Origin: Lentimicrobium sp.
Lineage (GTDB): Bacteria; Bacteroidota; Bacteroidia; Bacteroidales; Lentimicrobiaceae
Direction: 5' to 3'
NCBI GenBank assembly: GCA_024709105.1
Contig: JANJXJ010000047.1
Location: 121,268 to 185,267 of the forward strand
Length of the DNA: 64,000 bases
Every line of letters begins with the position of its first letter. The first letter of the stretch is position 1. A model generated the notes under the pieces. The model made no database searches. It saw nothing but the letters and a program-made list of their open reading frames with translations, and was not told the origin of the DNA. Positions 16,686 to 25,959 of the stretch are shown here, piece by piece. The position numbers were made by a program, and so were the translations under genes.

Positions 16686-17399
16686 ATGAAACTCTTATTG
16701 ATCAGCAATTCAACCAATCCGGGCGAAGAATACCTGGGCTGGCCACGTCAGGACATTACCAACTTCCTGAAAGACACAGGAGTAAAACGCATATTATTCA
16801 TTCCTTATGCAGGGGTTACTGTCAGCTACAACGACTACGAAGCAAAAGTAAACTCAGTTTTTAACCTTCTGGGCTATGAGATTTATTCCATTCATCATGA
16901 GCCAGATCCTATTAAAGCTGTAGTTGAAGCCGAAGCCATTGCTGTTGGAGGCGGAAACACCTTCCATCTGGTACGCGAAATGCAGCGCACAGGTATTATG
17001 CAGGCCATAAAAGGCCGTGTTCTGGCAGGAGTTCCTTACATGGGATGGAGTGCAGGATCGAATGTTGCATGTCCAACATTGCGCACCACCAACGATATGC
17101 CCATAGTTCAGCCCGATAGTTTTAACTGCATGGGGCTGGTACCTTTTCAAATTAACCCGCATTACCTGGATGCACATCCTGCAGGGCACGGTGGAGAAAC
17201 CCGCGAACAAAGGATTGAAGAGTTTATCAAAGCAAATCCGGGAGTTTATGTAGCCGGATTGCGCGAAGCCACCTCACTGCAATATGACAATGGCAACCTT
17301 AAACTGATTGGCCGCCATGCTATGCGCATCTTCAGGTACGGACTTCCACCACGTGAGGTTGAGCCAGGCTCGGATGTTGATTTCCTGATGATAGAATAA
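16686..17399 (+). CDS. pepE: Peptidase E (alpha-aspartyl dipeptidase, family S51)
   Basis: 237 residues from the ATG at 16686, where the conserved start MKLLLISNST begins; the frame from 16638 adds 16 unrelated residues. S122 in the nucleophile elbow MGWSAGSNVACPTL matches the catalytic serine of Salmonella PepE, and GGGNTFHLV and the INPHYLDAH segment are also diagnostic. PepE is a cytoplasmic exopeptidase that cleaves dipeptides with N-terminal aspartate. Length is normal. It has a predicted promoter upstream and a strong terminator downstream, so it is monocistronic. Confidence 0.92.
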   Translation: MKLLLISNSTNPGEEYLGWPRQDITNFLKDTGVKRILFIPYAGVTVSYNDYEAKVNSVFNLLGYEIYSIHHEPDPIKAVVEAEAIAVGGGNTFHLVREMQRTGIMQAIKGRVLAGVPYMGWSAGSNVACPTLRTTNDMPIVQPDSFNCMGLVPFQINPHYLDAHPAGHGGETREQRIEEFIKANPGVYVAGLREATSLQYDNGNLKLIGRHAMRIFRYGLPPREVEPGSDVDFLMIE

Positions 17400-17449
17400 C
17401 CTTGATTTTTAAATCCTTTCTAAATAACTTTCAGAAAAAATTCATTTTT

Positions 17450-17486
17450 AAAACCGGAACAAACAATGGGTTTGTCCCGGTTTTTT
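17450..17486 (+). terminator. Terminator of pepE
   Basis: Stem AAAACCGGAACAAAC / GTTTGTCCCGGTTTT with one internal mismatch, followed by TTTTTTATTT. Confidence 0.85.
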
Positions 17487-17579
17487 ATTTGTCAGGATTA
17501 ATTTAATGCTAGTTACAGAATATTTATTGTAACTCACTAATTACGTGTTGAATACAACATTTTTTCAGAAATATTTTGT

Positions 17580-17619
17580 AATTTGTCAGGTTTACCAGAC
17601 AAATTTTATTAAATTTGTC
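17580..17619. promoter_or_regulatory. Operator-like cluster of AATTTGTC half-sites
   Basis: Three copies of AATTTGTC: 17580-17587 (+), 17598-17605 (- as GACAAATT) and 17612-17619 (+). The first two make a perfect inverted repeat and the third a direct repeat with the longer match AATTTGTCAGRTTTA. The array lies 27-66 bp upstream of the ATPase gene and overlaps a TAAATTTG -7-like box (17610-17617), so a bound protein would probably repress transcription. Confidence 0.5.
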
Positions 17620-17645
17620 AGATTTATCTTTCAAATTTGCAAATT

Positions 17646-18794
17646 ATGAGCAACTCCATAATTTTTCAACGTTCAATTAAGCCAAAAATTGATTCATGGC
17701 TCTTTAAAGGCAAAATAATTTTGATATACGGCCCGCGGCAGGTAGGGAAAACAACGCTCACCAAACAGATTATTAATGAACATAAGGACACTCTTTATCT
17801 TAATTGCGAACTTCAAAGTGTAGCCAGTTTATTGGAGTCAATGAATATTCACAATATCAGGAATTATATAGGCAATGCTAAACTTGTGGTTTTTGATGAA
17901 GCTCAAAAAATCCTCAGAATAGGTGATATCCTAAAGCTACTGATTGACACATACCCTGAAATCCAATACATTGCCACTGGCTCAAGCAGTTTCGATCTCG
18001 CCAATTCAATTGCCGAACCATTAACCGGTAGAAATGTCAAATTCACGCTTTTCCCCTTATCAATAATAGAAATTGCGAAAAGCATGAATAAATTTGAAAC
18101 TGATGAAGCCATACCTCAACTATTGGTTTTTGGAAATTACCCTGATATTGTGTTGCGCCCCGACAATGAAAAACTTCAGTTACTTGATGAGTTAAGTAGT
18201 GACTACCTTTTTCAGGATGTGTTAAAGTTTGAGCAATTGCGAAAACCGCTGTTACTTACCAATCTGTTAAAAGCGCTTGCCTTGCAGATTGGGCAGGAAG
18301 TATCTGTAAGAGAACTCAGCAATTTGCTAAAAGTTTCTGTTGAGACTATTCAGCGTTACCTAACATTACTGGAAAAAACCTTCGTTGTATTTTCGCTTAC
18401 ATCTTTTAGCAGAAATCTGAGAAATGAGATTGCTAAAGGGAAAAAGTATTATTTCTATGATCTGGGAATCAGAAATTCATTGCTTCAAAATTTCACTTTG
18501 ACAGGAAACAGGAATGATATTGGACAACTTTGGGAGAATTTCTGTCTGCTGGAACGTTTAAAGGCTAATCAGGCTGCAGACAGAAAAGTAAACAGTTATT
18601 TTTGGAGAACATACTGTCAAAAAGAAATTGATTTGATTGAAGAAAGTGGAGGAAAGCTGAACACATTTGAGTTTAAATGGAATCCCAGGTCCTCTGCAAA
18701 GATACCCGCAGTTTTTGCTGAAGCCTACCCGGGAAGTTCTTACCAGATAATAAGTAAAAACAACTTGTACGAATTTGTTGATTCAGAATTCTGA
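17646..18794 (+). CDS. AAA ATPase with DUF4143 C-terminal domain
   Basis: 382 residues from the ATG at 17646. Walker A is GPRQVGKTT (29-37), Walker B is VVFDEAQ with D84-E85, and TGSSS (111-115) fits the sensor 1 region. The C-terminal third matches DUF4143: a winged-helix-like part (VRELSNLLKVSVETIQRYLTLLEK, as one continuous stretch) then KYYFYDLGIRNSLL and WRTYCQKEIDLIE...FEFKW, which resembles the E-x-D-x-E-x-K core of PD-(D/E)xK nucleases. The family is large and mobile in bacteria, and its biological role is not settled; host takeover, toxin-antitoxin-like and defence roles have been proposed. The gene is isolated and preceded by the AATTTGTC array. Confidence 0.85.
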   Translation: MSNSIIFQRSIKPKIDSWLFKGKIILIYGPRQVGKTTLTKQIINEHKDTLYLNCELQSVASLLESMNIHNIRNYIGNAKLVVFDEAQKILRIGDILKLLIDTYPEIQYIATGSSSFDLANSIAEPLTGRNVKFTLFPLSIIEIAKSMNKFETDEAIPQLLVFGNYPDIVLRPDNEKLQLLDELSSDYLFQDVLKFEQLRKPLLLTNLLKALALQIGQEVSVRELSNLLKVSVETIQRYLTLLEKTFVVFSLTSFSRNLRNEIAKGKKYYFYDLGIRNSLLQNFTLTGNRNDIGQLWENFCLLERLKANQAADRKVNSYFWRTYCQKEIDLIEESGGKLNTFEFKWNPRSSAKIPAVFAEAYPGSSYQIISKNNLYEFVDSEF

Positions 18795-18905
18795 ACAGTG
18801 TTTTAAACAGAAGAAGCAAAGGATATAAACCTGAAACTGTAAATAAAACAGTAAAATGTTAAAATTCATGTCATGCTTTTTCCAGAACATAAATCTGATA
18901 TAAAC

Positions 18906-18937
18906 TTTGTACTTCACAAATAAACGCCGTAAGTTTG
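18906..18937 (+). promoter_or_regulatory. Predicted promoter for sodB
   Basis: TTTG (18906-18909), a 20-bp spacer, then TAAGTTTG (18930-18937). It implies a leader of about 45 nt before the ATG at 18989. Confidence 0.6.
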
Positions 18938-18988
18938 TTTAACCAATTTGCACCGGAAACAAACACAAACCCAATAAAAAACATAGTC

Positions 18989-19564
18989 ATGAAATTTGAA
19001 TTACCTCCGCTTCCTTATGCACCGGAAGCCCTTGAGCCAGTGATCAGTGCAAATACTATTTCGTTTCATCACGGCAAACACCATCTGGCTTATGTCAACA
19101 ATCTAAATAATCTGATTGCGGGCACAAAATTCGAAAACGCCACGCTAGAAGAGATTATTATGGAATCAGACGGCGGCATCTTCAACAACGGCGCTCAGGT
19201 TTGGAATCATACCTTTTACTGGGAAAGCCTGGGCGCAAAAGGGAGCGAACCCAGCGGAAAGCTTCTTGAAAAAATCAACACCCATTTCGGAACTTTCGAA
19301 AACTTCAAAGTTGTATTTGCCGATGCAGCCGTTAAACAATTCGGCTCAGGCTGGGCCTGGTTAGTTGAGGATAAAGAAGGTGTGCTGAAAATAGTTACTA
19401 CTTCAAATGCCGGAAATCCCATGTGCGACGGTTTAAAACCTCTGTTTACCTGCGATGTTTGGGAACACGCTTATTATCTTGATTTCCAAAACAGAAGACC
19501 AGATTATGTAAAAGAATTCTGGAATATAGTTAATTGGGACAAAGTAGCTGAAAGGCTGGGGTAA
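18989..19564 (+). CDS. sodB: Superoxide dismutase, Fe type
   Basis: 191 residues from the ATG at 18989 (MKFELPPLPYAPEALEP), which matches family N-termini; the 18 residues before it are leader. Metal ligands are H27, H74, D156 and H160 (DVWEHAYYLDF), at the same positions as in E. coli SodB within one residue. Gln70 in FNNGAQVWNH and Ala141 in TSNAGNP are the Fe-type pattern, while Mn enzymes usually have Gly and Gln at those places; cambialistic use is possible. The enzyme dismutates superoxide in the cytoplasm, which suggests some oxygen exposure. It is monocistronic with its own promoter. Confidence 0.95.
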   Translation: MKFELPPLPYAPEALEPVISANTISFHHGKHHLAYVNNLNNLIAGTKFENATLEEIIMESDGGIFNNGAQVWNHTFYWESLGAKGSEPSGKLLEKINTHFGTFENFKVVFADAAVKQFGSGWAWLVEDKEGVLKIVTTSNAGNPMCDGLKPLFTCDVWEHAYYLDFQNRRPDYVKEFWNIVNWDKVAERLG

Positions 19565-19743
19565 AAGAACATCATTTTCCAGGATCAAATGGCTCCGCGA
19601 AAAGAGAAAGAAAATGGCTGGAGCAGATTTACTCTTTAATTGAGAATGAGGCAAGAGGTAAAACCTGGATCTTTAATTCTCAAAAAAAAATAAACTCTTT
19701 TTTTCTGATGCAGGTTCACTCTTCCTAAAAAATCAAATCTGTT

Positions 19744-19779
19744 AAAAGACCCGGCAGGACAAATCCAGCCGGGTCTTTT
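19744..19779. terminator. Bidirectional terminator between sodB and the metal operon
   Basis: Perfect 12-bp stem AAAAGACCCGGC / GCCGGGTCTTTT with a 12-nt loop and U tracts on both strands. It lies between convergent units and can end both. Confidence 0.85.
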
Positions 19780-19846
19780 TATGCAAAATAACACGGAACT
19801 TATTTTTGCACAGAGCCGAAAAAAAATAATAATTCAAAGAGATTAA

Positions 19847-20059
19847 CTATTCTTTCCATGCTTTATAACCTGATTTCTCCAAAGCTTCAATTATCCTGGA
19901 TTCCAATTGATCGCCCGAGCCGGTTGCTGTTAATACTTTATCCTGAGTTGTGATATCAACTTCCCATTTTTCAAGTTCAGCAATGGCATCCAGTCCTGGT
20001 TTTACGGCTGAAATACAGCCATTACATTTTATGTTTGTTTTCAGTTTAATTGTTTTCAT
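19847..20059 (-). CDS. HMA-domain heavy-metal-binding protein (CopZ-like)
   Basis: 70 residues from the second in-frame ATG (complement of 20057-20059); MKTIKLKTN is a normal HMA start and the seven residues before it are unlikely. The metal loop is KCNGCISAV, a CxxC motif at about residues 11-14, without the Met that usually precedes it (GMxCxxC). The rest follows the beta-alpha-beta-beta-alpha-beta ferredoxin-like pattern, ending SGYKAWKE. It is the last gene after the CDF exporter and the CopA-type ATPase, so it may shuttle copper or another soft metal to the ATPase in the cytoplasm. Confidence 0.8.
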   Translation of the reverse strand: MKTIKLKTNIKCNGCISAVKPGLDAIAELEKWEVDITTQDKVLTATGSGDQLESRIIEALEKSGYKAWKE

Positions 20060-20152
20060 AATAATTACCGGAGTTTTCAAAACACATTGAGCATTTCATT
20101 TATAAAGAACGTTCTGAATCAAAAACAGTTCAAAATTCTGATAAGTAACTGC

Positions 20153-21025
20153 TTATCCGGCACCACAATTTTCGCCGGCCTGGTCAATTTCAATGGTTAC
20201 AAAATCAAAACCAGATTTGGCAAGCTTATCCCGCACCTCTGTTTTAATCCGGGAAATATCTTCTGCTTCAACTCCGGAATTAACAACCACATGCAAGGTA
20301 TATACATGTGAAATTCCATCAATAGTCCAGGTGCGGACATCATGAATCCCTCCTACCCCTGAAATTGACAAGAGCTCATTTTCAACCATTTTAATATCAG
20401 CACTTTCAGGAATAGCCTGAAGCAAGATTCTGAGCGCTTCCTTTAAGCCTCTTAAGGCATTGTAGATGATAAACAGAGCTATCAATATGCCCATAAAGGG
20501 GTCAATCCAATGGAGCCCGGTGAACCTGATTACTATCGCTCCAATCAAAACTGCCATCCAGCCGAGCGTATCTTCCATCAAATGCAGTCTTACCACTTTC
20601 TGGTTGAGAGATTTTCCGTGAGAGAGCCTGAGCACTGCCGCTCCATTAAAAATAATTCCCAGTATGGCCAGCCAGATCATTCCCTGCGCATGAACCGGTT
20701 CGGGATTGATTACCAACGGCACAGCCCTGCTTAAAACAAAGACCGATGCACCAAGCAGAAAAACTGCATTCACCAATGCTGCCAGTACCGGAAAACGTTT
20801 GTAACCATATGTAAAGCTACTGTCGGGTCTGCGGCGGGCTATACGTTCGGCGTACCATGATAAACCGATTGAAAAAGTATCTCCCAAATCATGTACAGCA
20901 TCTGAAAGTATGGCGACCGAGTTGGTTAGAATTCCGCCGATTACCTCAATAACAGTAAATGAAGCATTTAAAAAGAAAGCTACTGCAATGTTTTTTTGAG
21001 CGTTGTTATGATTGTGATCGTGCAT
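20153..21025 (-). CDS. Cation diffusion facilitator (zinc/cadmium exporter)
   Basis: 290 residues from the ATG complementary to 21023-21025, which starts a His-rich tail (MHDHNHNN); the 17 residues upstream do not fit. Six membrane helices are followed by a cytoplasmic ferredoxin-like domain (about 205-290). The two transport-site motifs are AVHDLGDTF in helix 2 and HLMEDTLGW in helix 5, both HxxxD, the pattern of Zn/Cd CDF proteins such as CzcD and ZitB. It exports divalent metal from the cytoplasm by proton antiport. It lies 69 bp after the CopA-type ATPase gene and 93 bp before the HMA gene, all on the minus strand, probably one operon. Confidence 0.92.
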   Translation of the reverse strand: MHDHNHNNAQKNIAVAFFLNASFTVIEVIGGILTNSVAILSDAVHDLGDTFSIGLSWYAERIARRRPDSSFTYGYKRFPVLAALVNAVFLLGASVFVLSRAVPLVINPEPVHAQGMIWLAILGIIFNGAAVLRLSHGKSLNQKVVRLHLMEDTLGWMAVLIGAIVIRFTGLHWIDPFMGILIALFIIYNALRGLKEALRILLQAIPESADIKMVENELLSISGVGGIHDVRTWTIDGISHVYTLHVVVNSGVEAEDISRIKTEVRDKLAKSGFDFVTIEIDQAGENCGAG

Positions 21026-21094
21026 TTGATTTGTTTTAAGAGTCAACCTTGTCAGAGAAGCTGTTGGGACAGGCATTTTTCAGTTTGCTTATGC

Positions 21095-23308
21095 TCAATC
21101 CCTGAGCCTAAGACTATTAAGCACAACCGAAACCGAGCTAAATGCCATGGCAGCACTGGCAATCATTGGATTTAGAAGAATACCATACAAAGGCAGCAAA
21201 ACTCCTGCAGCAATTGGTATTGCAATCACATTATAACCGAATGCCCAGAATAGATTCTCTTTGATTATCCGGTTTGTTTTTCGCGAAAGAGCAATTGTAT
21301 CAGCAACCAGCATTAGTTTTGTTCCTGTTAATGCCACGGCTGCTGCTTCGCGGCTGGCATCTGAACCGCCACCCACAGCAATACCCACATCGGCAGCAGC
21401 CAGAGCAATGGTATCATTTATTCCATCACCCACCATTGCAGTAAGCATTCCCCTGGATCTTAAAGCATTAATATACTCTGACTTACCCTCCGGCGACATG
21501 TTAAATCTGAATGAATCAATGCCTGCTTTTTCAGCCATTTGCTCAGCACTCAGTTTGTGATCACCTGTGAGCATATGAAGTTCAATTCCCATATTTTTGA
21601 TTCGCTTTACCGCATCCGCGGCATCTTCGCGTAAGGTATCCCCAAGCAGTGCTACACAGTAAAGTTTTTCTTTTGTGCACAACACCACCATAGAAGAGGG
21701 ATCTTCAGCAAATTGATTCAATTTTTCAATTAATCCGGCATCCGGATAAAATCCTGCAATCTCAAATACCGATATACTTCCGGCATACCACATTTCTCCA
21801 TTGATGCTGCCCTTCATTCCTACCCCGGGAATATTTTTGAAATCATTGACATCCGCAACAGAATCTGCAGTAATTCTCAGTTCTGCGGCAATAGCCATTG
21901 ACAAAGGATGAGCCGAGCGGGAAGTCAATGCCATAAATGCCTTTTTAGCAACAAGTTCATCTGTTCCAAGCGGAAAATACACAGTATTTATTGATGGCAT
22001 TCCGGTGGTAAGTGTACCCGTTTTATCAATAACCAAAGCATCAATTTTCCCAGCCATTTCAAGCCCGGAAGCATCTCTGAACAAAATCCCGTGTCCGGCC
22101 CCATTACCAATGGCAGCAATGAGTGCAGTGGGTGTTGCCAGGCCCAGGGCACAGGGACAGGCAATAATCAATACACTTATGGATGTGGCAATTGCCACAG
22201 AAATATTGCCACCGGGAATCAAGAACAGCCATGATAAAAATGTTAGAATTGAAACCGCCATTACTACAGGTACAAATACTGTAGAAATTTCATCAACCAG
22301 CAGCTGAACTTTGGCTTTTGAATTGCGGGCTTCATTAACCATTTTAATAATACGGGCCAATCGGGTTGATTTGCCGGTTTCAAGAGTTTTAACTTTGAGC
22401 GCACCGTCAATATTTATGGTACCAGCCAACACATTGCTGTTTATATCTTTATGCACCGGGAGAGATTCTCCGCTCATCATGCTTTCGTTAACCCATGCAC
22501 TTCCTTCAGTTATTATTCCGTCAACCGGAAAAGTTTCACCGGGTTTTACAAACACCATATCACCCGGAAACAGATTTTTAACATCAACCACTTCTTCTTT
22601 TCCTCCTGCTATACGAACAGCTTGTTTAACCTGAAGTCCGGCAAGGCTTTTAATGGCGGAACCTGCCTTTTTCCGGCTTCTTTCTTCCAGAAAACGTCCA
22701 AGCAGAATCAGGGTAATTATCACAACGGCTGACTCATAATAGACATAATTCCCTATCCCTGCTTGCGAAGTAAGCGATGGAAATAAAGTATTTATCAGGC
22801 TAAGTATAAACGCTGACGAAGTACCTAAAGCTACCAGAGTATCCATATTGGTCCGGCCTATTTTTGCAAGCCTGAATGCAGTAATATAAAAGTCCTTCCC
22901 GGAGAAAAAGATAACAGGCAAACTAAGCAAAAGAAGAACAAGCTGTTGCAGCACCGTGGTATGATGCCATAACATAGAAATGACAAAAACAGGCAAAGAA
23001 AAAATAAGAGAAACCAATAATTTTTTTCTGAGCAGATTGAGTCGTTTTGCTTCCAGATCGTCAAATTCCTGTTCGCTCTCTTCTCCTTCGGCTACTAAAT
23101 TGTATCCAAGAGGTTTAAGAGCCGTTTGCAACTCTGCAATGTTGGTAGCCATCGGATTAAACCTGATTTTTACAGTAGAAGCAGCATAATTTACTGATGC
23201 CTCCAACACTCCGTCCTGATTCTTCAACACTCCCTCAACTCCTGATGCACAGGCTGTACAACTCATGCCGCTTACCGGAAGTGTCAACTCAGTAACAAAC
23301 ATTTTCAT
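21095..23308 (-). CDS. copA: Copper-translocating P1B-type ATPase
   Basis: 737 residues (735 if the second ATG is used). One N-terminal HMA domain with GMSCTACASGVEGVL (C17, C20), eight membrane helices, CPCALGLATPTAL in helix 6, the phosphorylation site DKTGTLTTGMP, the HP motif (SRSAHPLSMAIA), and the hinge GDGINDTIALAAADVG. YN in helix 7 (FWAFGYNVIA) and MAFSSVSVVLNS in helix 8 complete the P1B-1 Cu(I) signature. It exports Cu(I) to the periplasm. It leads a metal operon with the CDF and HMA genes. No CsoR, CueR or CopY regulator gene was seen nearby. Confidence 0.95.
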   Translation of the reverse strand: MKMFVTELTLPVSGMSCTACASGVEGVLKNQDGVLEASVNYAASTVKIRFNPMATNIAELQTALKPLGYNLVAEGEESEQEFDDLEAKRLNLLRKKLLVSLIFSLPVFVISMLWHHTTVLQQLVLLLLSLPVIFFSGKDFYITAFRLAKIGRTNMDTLVALGTSSAFILSLINTLFPSLTSQAGIGNYVYYESAVVIITLILLGRFLEERSRKKAGSAIKSLAGLQVKQAVRIAGGKEEVVDVKNLFPGDMVFVKPGETFPVDGIITEGSAWVNESMMSGESLPVHKDINSNVLAGTINIDGALKVKTLETGKSTRLARIIKMVNEARNSKAKVQLLVDEISTVFVPVVMAVSILTFLSWLFLIPGGNISVAIATSISVLIIACPCALGLATPTALIAAIGNGAGHGILFRDASGLEMAGKIDALVIDKTGTLTTGMPSINTVYFPLGTDELVAKKAFMALTSRSAHPLSMAIAAELRITADSVADVNDFKNIPGVGMKGSINGEMWYAGSISVFEIAGFYPDAGLIEKLNQFAEDPSSMVVLCTKEKLYCVALLGDTLREDAADAVKRIKNMGIELHMLTGDHKLSAEQMAEKAGIDSFRFNMSPEGKSEYINALRSRGMLTAMVGDGINDTIALAAADVGIAVGGGSDASREAAAVALTGTKLMLVADTIALSRKTNRIIKENLFWAFGYNVIAIPIAAGVLLPLYGILLNPMIASAAMAFSSVSVVLNSLRLRD

Positions 23309-23594
23309 CCATTCTCAATTTTGCAGCTAATTTAGACCTTTTCTAAATACTGGAAATTTTTATAGCCCAAAAAATATCAGAGAATAAAATACAGGCCTTA
23401 AGTTACCTACATATTGAAACAGATTACAAGTAATCATCTGATTACATGACAACTACAAACCCTATGCTTTTAACGCATATTATTCTCAAATGAACAAATA
23501 TTCGTAAAGAATAATCTGCTGACGATAAATTGCCTCCATCCAAATAACAAAGTAATAGTTTGTTGGTAAATTATTTTAAAATCTATTACCAGTT
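23309..23594. other. Divergent intergenic region upstream of copA
   Basis: Together with 23595-23700, this is a 392-bp non-coding gap that must contain the copA promoter. A GATTAC-aa-GTAATC palindrome (23422-23435) followed by another TGATTACA lies about 115 bp before copA. It could be an operator, but I cannot tie it to a regulator. No RNA gene was recognised. Confidence 0.35.
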
Positions 23595-23627
23595 TTTGAA
23601 TAATTGATAAAAATAAAATTATTTTTG
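23595..23627 (+). promoter_or_regulatory. Predicted promoter of the first Omp28-like gene
   Basis: TTTG (23595-23598), a 21-bp spacer, then TATTTTTG (23620-23627), giving a leader of about 65 nt before the ATG at 23701. Confidence 0.55.
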
Positions 23628-23700
23628 ACCACGAAAACTAAAACCCTGATAATTGCTTAACTGCATTTATCCTTATTTAAACCACAACACTCTCACTCAA

Positions 23701-25821
23701 ATGAAAAAAACTTTATTTACAATGCTGATTATGGTTCTGGCGTGTTTTGCCGGGGCACAAACTGTTTTGAACGAAACATTTTCCGGTGGCACATTTCCTC
23801 CCTCGGGCTGGACAATTGATGCGCAGGCCGGGAACTGGTCATCAGGAAACAGTGCAAACGCCGGCGGATCTGCCCCTGAAGCTCACATGAGCTGGTCTCC
23901 TCAGTTCAACACAACAACCAGGCTTATCTCTCCAGTGCTTGATATGGCAGGTACAACAACAGCCCTGTTGCAATTCAGGCAAATGATTGATCATTATGGT
24001 GGAAGCTACCAGATTGGGGTTGCCACCCGATCCAATGGCGGCACCTGGACCAATGCCTGGACAAGAACCGTTTCAAGCAGCTATGCTGCAGAGCAGGTTT
24101 CTATTCCCATTTCAGATGCAAACATCGGAAGTGCAAATTTTCAATTCTGCATCTTTTTCAGCGGAAGCAGCTATAATCTGAATGACTGGTTTATAGATGA
24201 TGTTGTGCTCACGGTACCTGCTGGTTTAGATGCGGCAGTATCGTCAATTCAAGTACCTACTTATTTTACCGGCACCCGCGATGTAAAAGCCGGAATAACA
24301 AACATGGGTCTTACCAACCTGTCTTCTTTCAGATTATCATGGCAAATTGATGATAATGAGATCCACTCAGACAACATCACAGCACAGAATATTTCGCTGG
24401 GAAATTCGTATAATCATACCTTTTCTGATCAAATCAACCTTGAACCAGGTATTTACACCTTAAAAATATGGGTAGATCAGGTTAACGGAAACCCGGCAGG
24501 TGATGATGTTACAGAAAACGACACGCTTACCAAAACTTTAAGAATTCCGGTTCAAACAGTTCCCAGGAAGCCATTTATGGAGGAATTTACCAGCAGCACC
24601 TGCGGACCTTGCGCATCCTTTAACAACAGCGTTTTAAATCCGTTTATTGCCCAGCATGGCGAAGAAGTGGTACTGGTGAAATACCAGATGAACTGGCCTG
24701 GCTCAGGAGATCCTTATTACACAGAAGAAGGAGGAGTGCGCAGAAATTACTACGGAGTAGCAGCTGTTCCGATGTTTTATGTTGATGGGAAAAATGTTGC
24801 TACAAGCTCTTCGGCAGTGAATACCGCATTCAATAATTCACTTACGAATCCGGCATTTGTTGAAATTACCGGATATTACACAATAGATGGAAGTAATGTT
24901 GGTATTGATGCCGATATTACTGCATATACTGATATTGACAATGCGACCCTGCATGTTGTAATTTTTGAAGGCATTACCACTGAAAACAAAAGAACCAACG
25001 GTGAAACTGAGTTTCATCATGTTATGATGCGCTTACTACCTGATGGAAGCGGAAGTCAGGCTGCACTGCAAACAGGTATTCCTCAGAAAATCTCACATAA
25101 TGTTGACATGACCGGCACCAATGTTGAAGAAATGGATGATCTTTTTGTTGCAATCTTCCTGCAGGATAATGTTACCAAAGATGTATTTCAGGCTGCTTAT
25201 GCAACGCTTTCAGGGGCAATCATCAGCTCTGATCCTGAAAATCTTTCTACTGGTGTATCAGTAAGCGAACCTATGCTGATCAGCTTTTCACATGCAGTAA
25301 GGCAACCTGGCGGAGCCGAGCTTACCAATGAAAATGTATCGGAATACATTTCACTTGAATTGACAGGAAGCAATAGAGAAGCTGTTGAATTTTCGGCAGA
25401 AATCAATCCAGAAAAAAATATGATAACAGTAACCCCCGCATCCGATCTCATTGAAGCTTCTGTATATCAGCTGACAGTACTTCCTTTAGAAAATTACAGC
25501 GGCACAGCGACCTACACCTACACCAGCACTTTTACTACCGAAACAGGCACAGGCAGCAAACTTCAGAATCCAGGTATCATTGAGATTCATCCCAACCCGG
25601 CAAGCAGCTATGTTAATATCGGCGGAATCGAAAAGCTACAGGGAGATGTGTTAATTACGGTTACTGATTATAGCGGAAAAATTGTTTTACAGCAGAATTT
25701 TGCAGGCAAACAAAGAAATAATCTGAGTATTCCGGTTAATAATCTGTCCGAAGGTGTTTACCTATTAACGGTAAGAAGCAGCAATTTCATTGAATCATGC
25801 AGGGTAATTGTCACTAAATAA
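23701..25821 (+). CDS. Omp28-like T9SS-sorted surface protein with choice-of-anchor J domain
   Basis: 706 residues from the ATG at 23701 (MKKTLFTMLIM... signal peptide to about residue 20). Residues 22-180 look like a cleaved-adhesin/choice-of-anchor J jelly roll (ETFSGGTFPPSGWTID...NDWFIDDVVLTV). Residues about 185-280 form a beta-sandwich. An Omp28-related thioredoxin-like domain starts near 290 with EEFTSSTCGPCASFN (CxxC) and includes YQMNWPGSGDPYYTEEGGVR. An SbsA/Big_5-like Ig domain follows (SSDPENLSTGVSVSEPMLI). The C-terminus is the T9SS domain (IHPNPASSYVNIGG...NLSEGVYLLTV). A surface role is expected. The CxxC suggests thiol chemistry, but this is not shown. The next gene is a paralogue. 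Confidence 0.85.
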   Translation: MKKTLFTMLIMVLACFAGAQTVLNETFSGGTFPPSGWTIDAQAGNWSSGNSANAGGSAPEAHMSWSPQFNTTTRLISPVLDMAGTTTALLQFRQMIDHYGGSYQIGVATRSNGGTWTNAWTRTVSSSYAAEQVSIPISDANIGSANFQFCIFFSGSSYNLNDWFIDDVVLTVPAGLDAAVSSIQVPTYFTGTRDVKAGITNMGLTNLSSFRLSWQIDDNEIHSDNITAQNISLGNSYNHTFSDQINLEPGIYTLKIWVDQVNGNPAGDDVTENDTLTKTLRIPVQTVPRKPFMEEFTSSTCGPCASFNNSVLNPFIAQHGEEVVLVKYQMNWPGSGDPYYTEEGGVRRNYYGVAAVPMFYVDGKNVATSSSAVNTAFNNSLTNPAFVEITGYYTIDGSNVGIDADITAYTDIDNATLHVVIFEGITTENKRTNGETEFHHVMMRLLPDGSGSQAALQTGIPQKISHNVDMTGTNVEEMDDLFVAIFLQDNVTKDVFQAAYATLSGAIISSDPENLSTGVSVSEPMLISFSHAVRQPGGAELTNENVSEYISLELTGSNREAVEFSAEINPEKNMITVTPASDLIEASVYQLTVLPLENYSGTATYTYTSTFTTETGTGSKLQNPGIIEIHPNPASSYVNIGGIEKLQGDVLITVTDYSGKIVLQQNFAGKQRNNLSIPVNNLSEGVYLLTVRSSNFIESCRVIVTK

Positions 25822-25829
25822 AAACATTG

Positions 25830-25863
25830 AAATAAGGCTGGCAAATTCCGGCCTTATTTTTTT
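25830..25863 (+). terminator. Terminator of the first Omp28-like gene
   Basis: Stem AAATAAGGC / GCCTTATTT with a 12-nt loop and a run of T, 9 bp after the stop. Confidence 0.85.
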
Positions 25864-25959
25864 AAGATTTTAATGTTTTTTAAAAACAATTATCTATATA
25901 TTTAGACTCGAAAATCAACGACACAACCCCTTTTTTAACAACCTCAAAATCAACACTCT

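Noticed and set aside
22005..22732. Several plus-strand frames of about 100 codons inside copA
   Set aside because: Antisense shadows of a strongly conserved ATPase.
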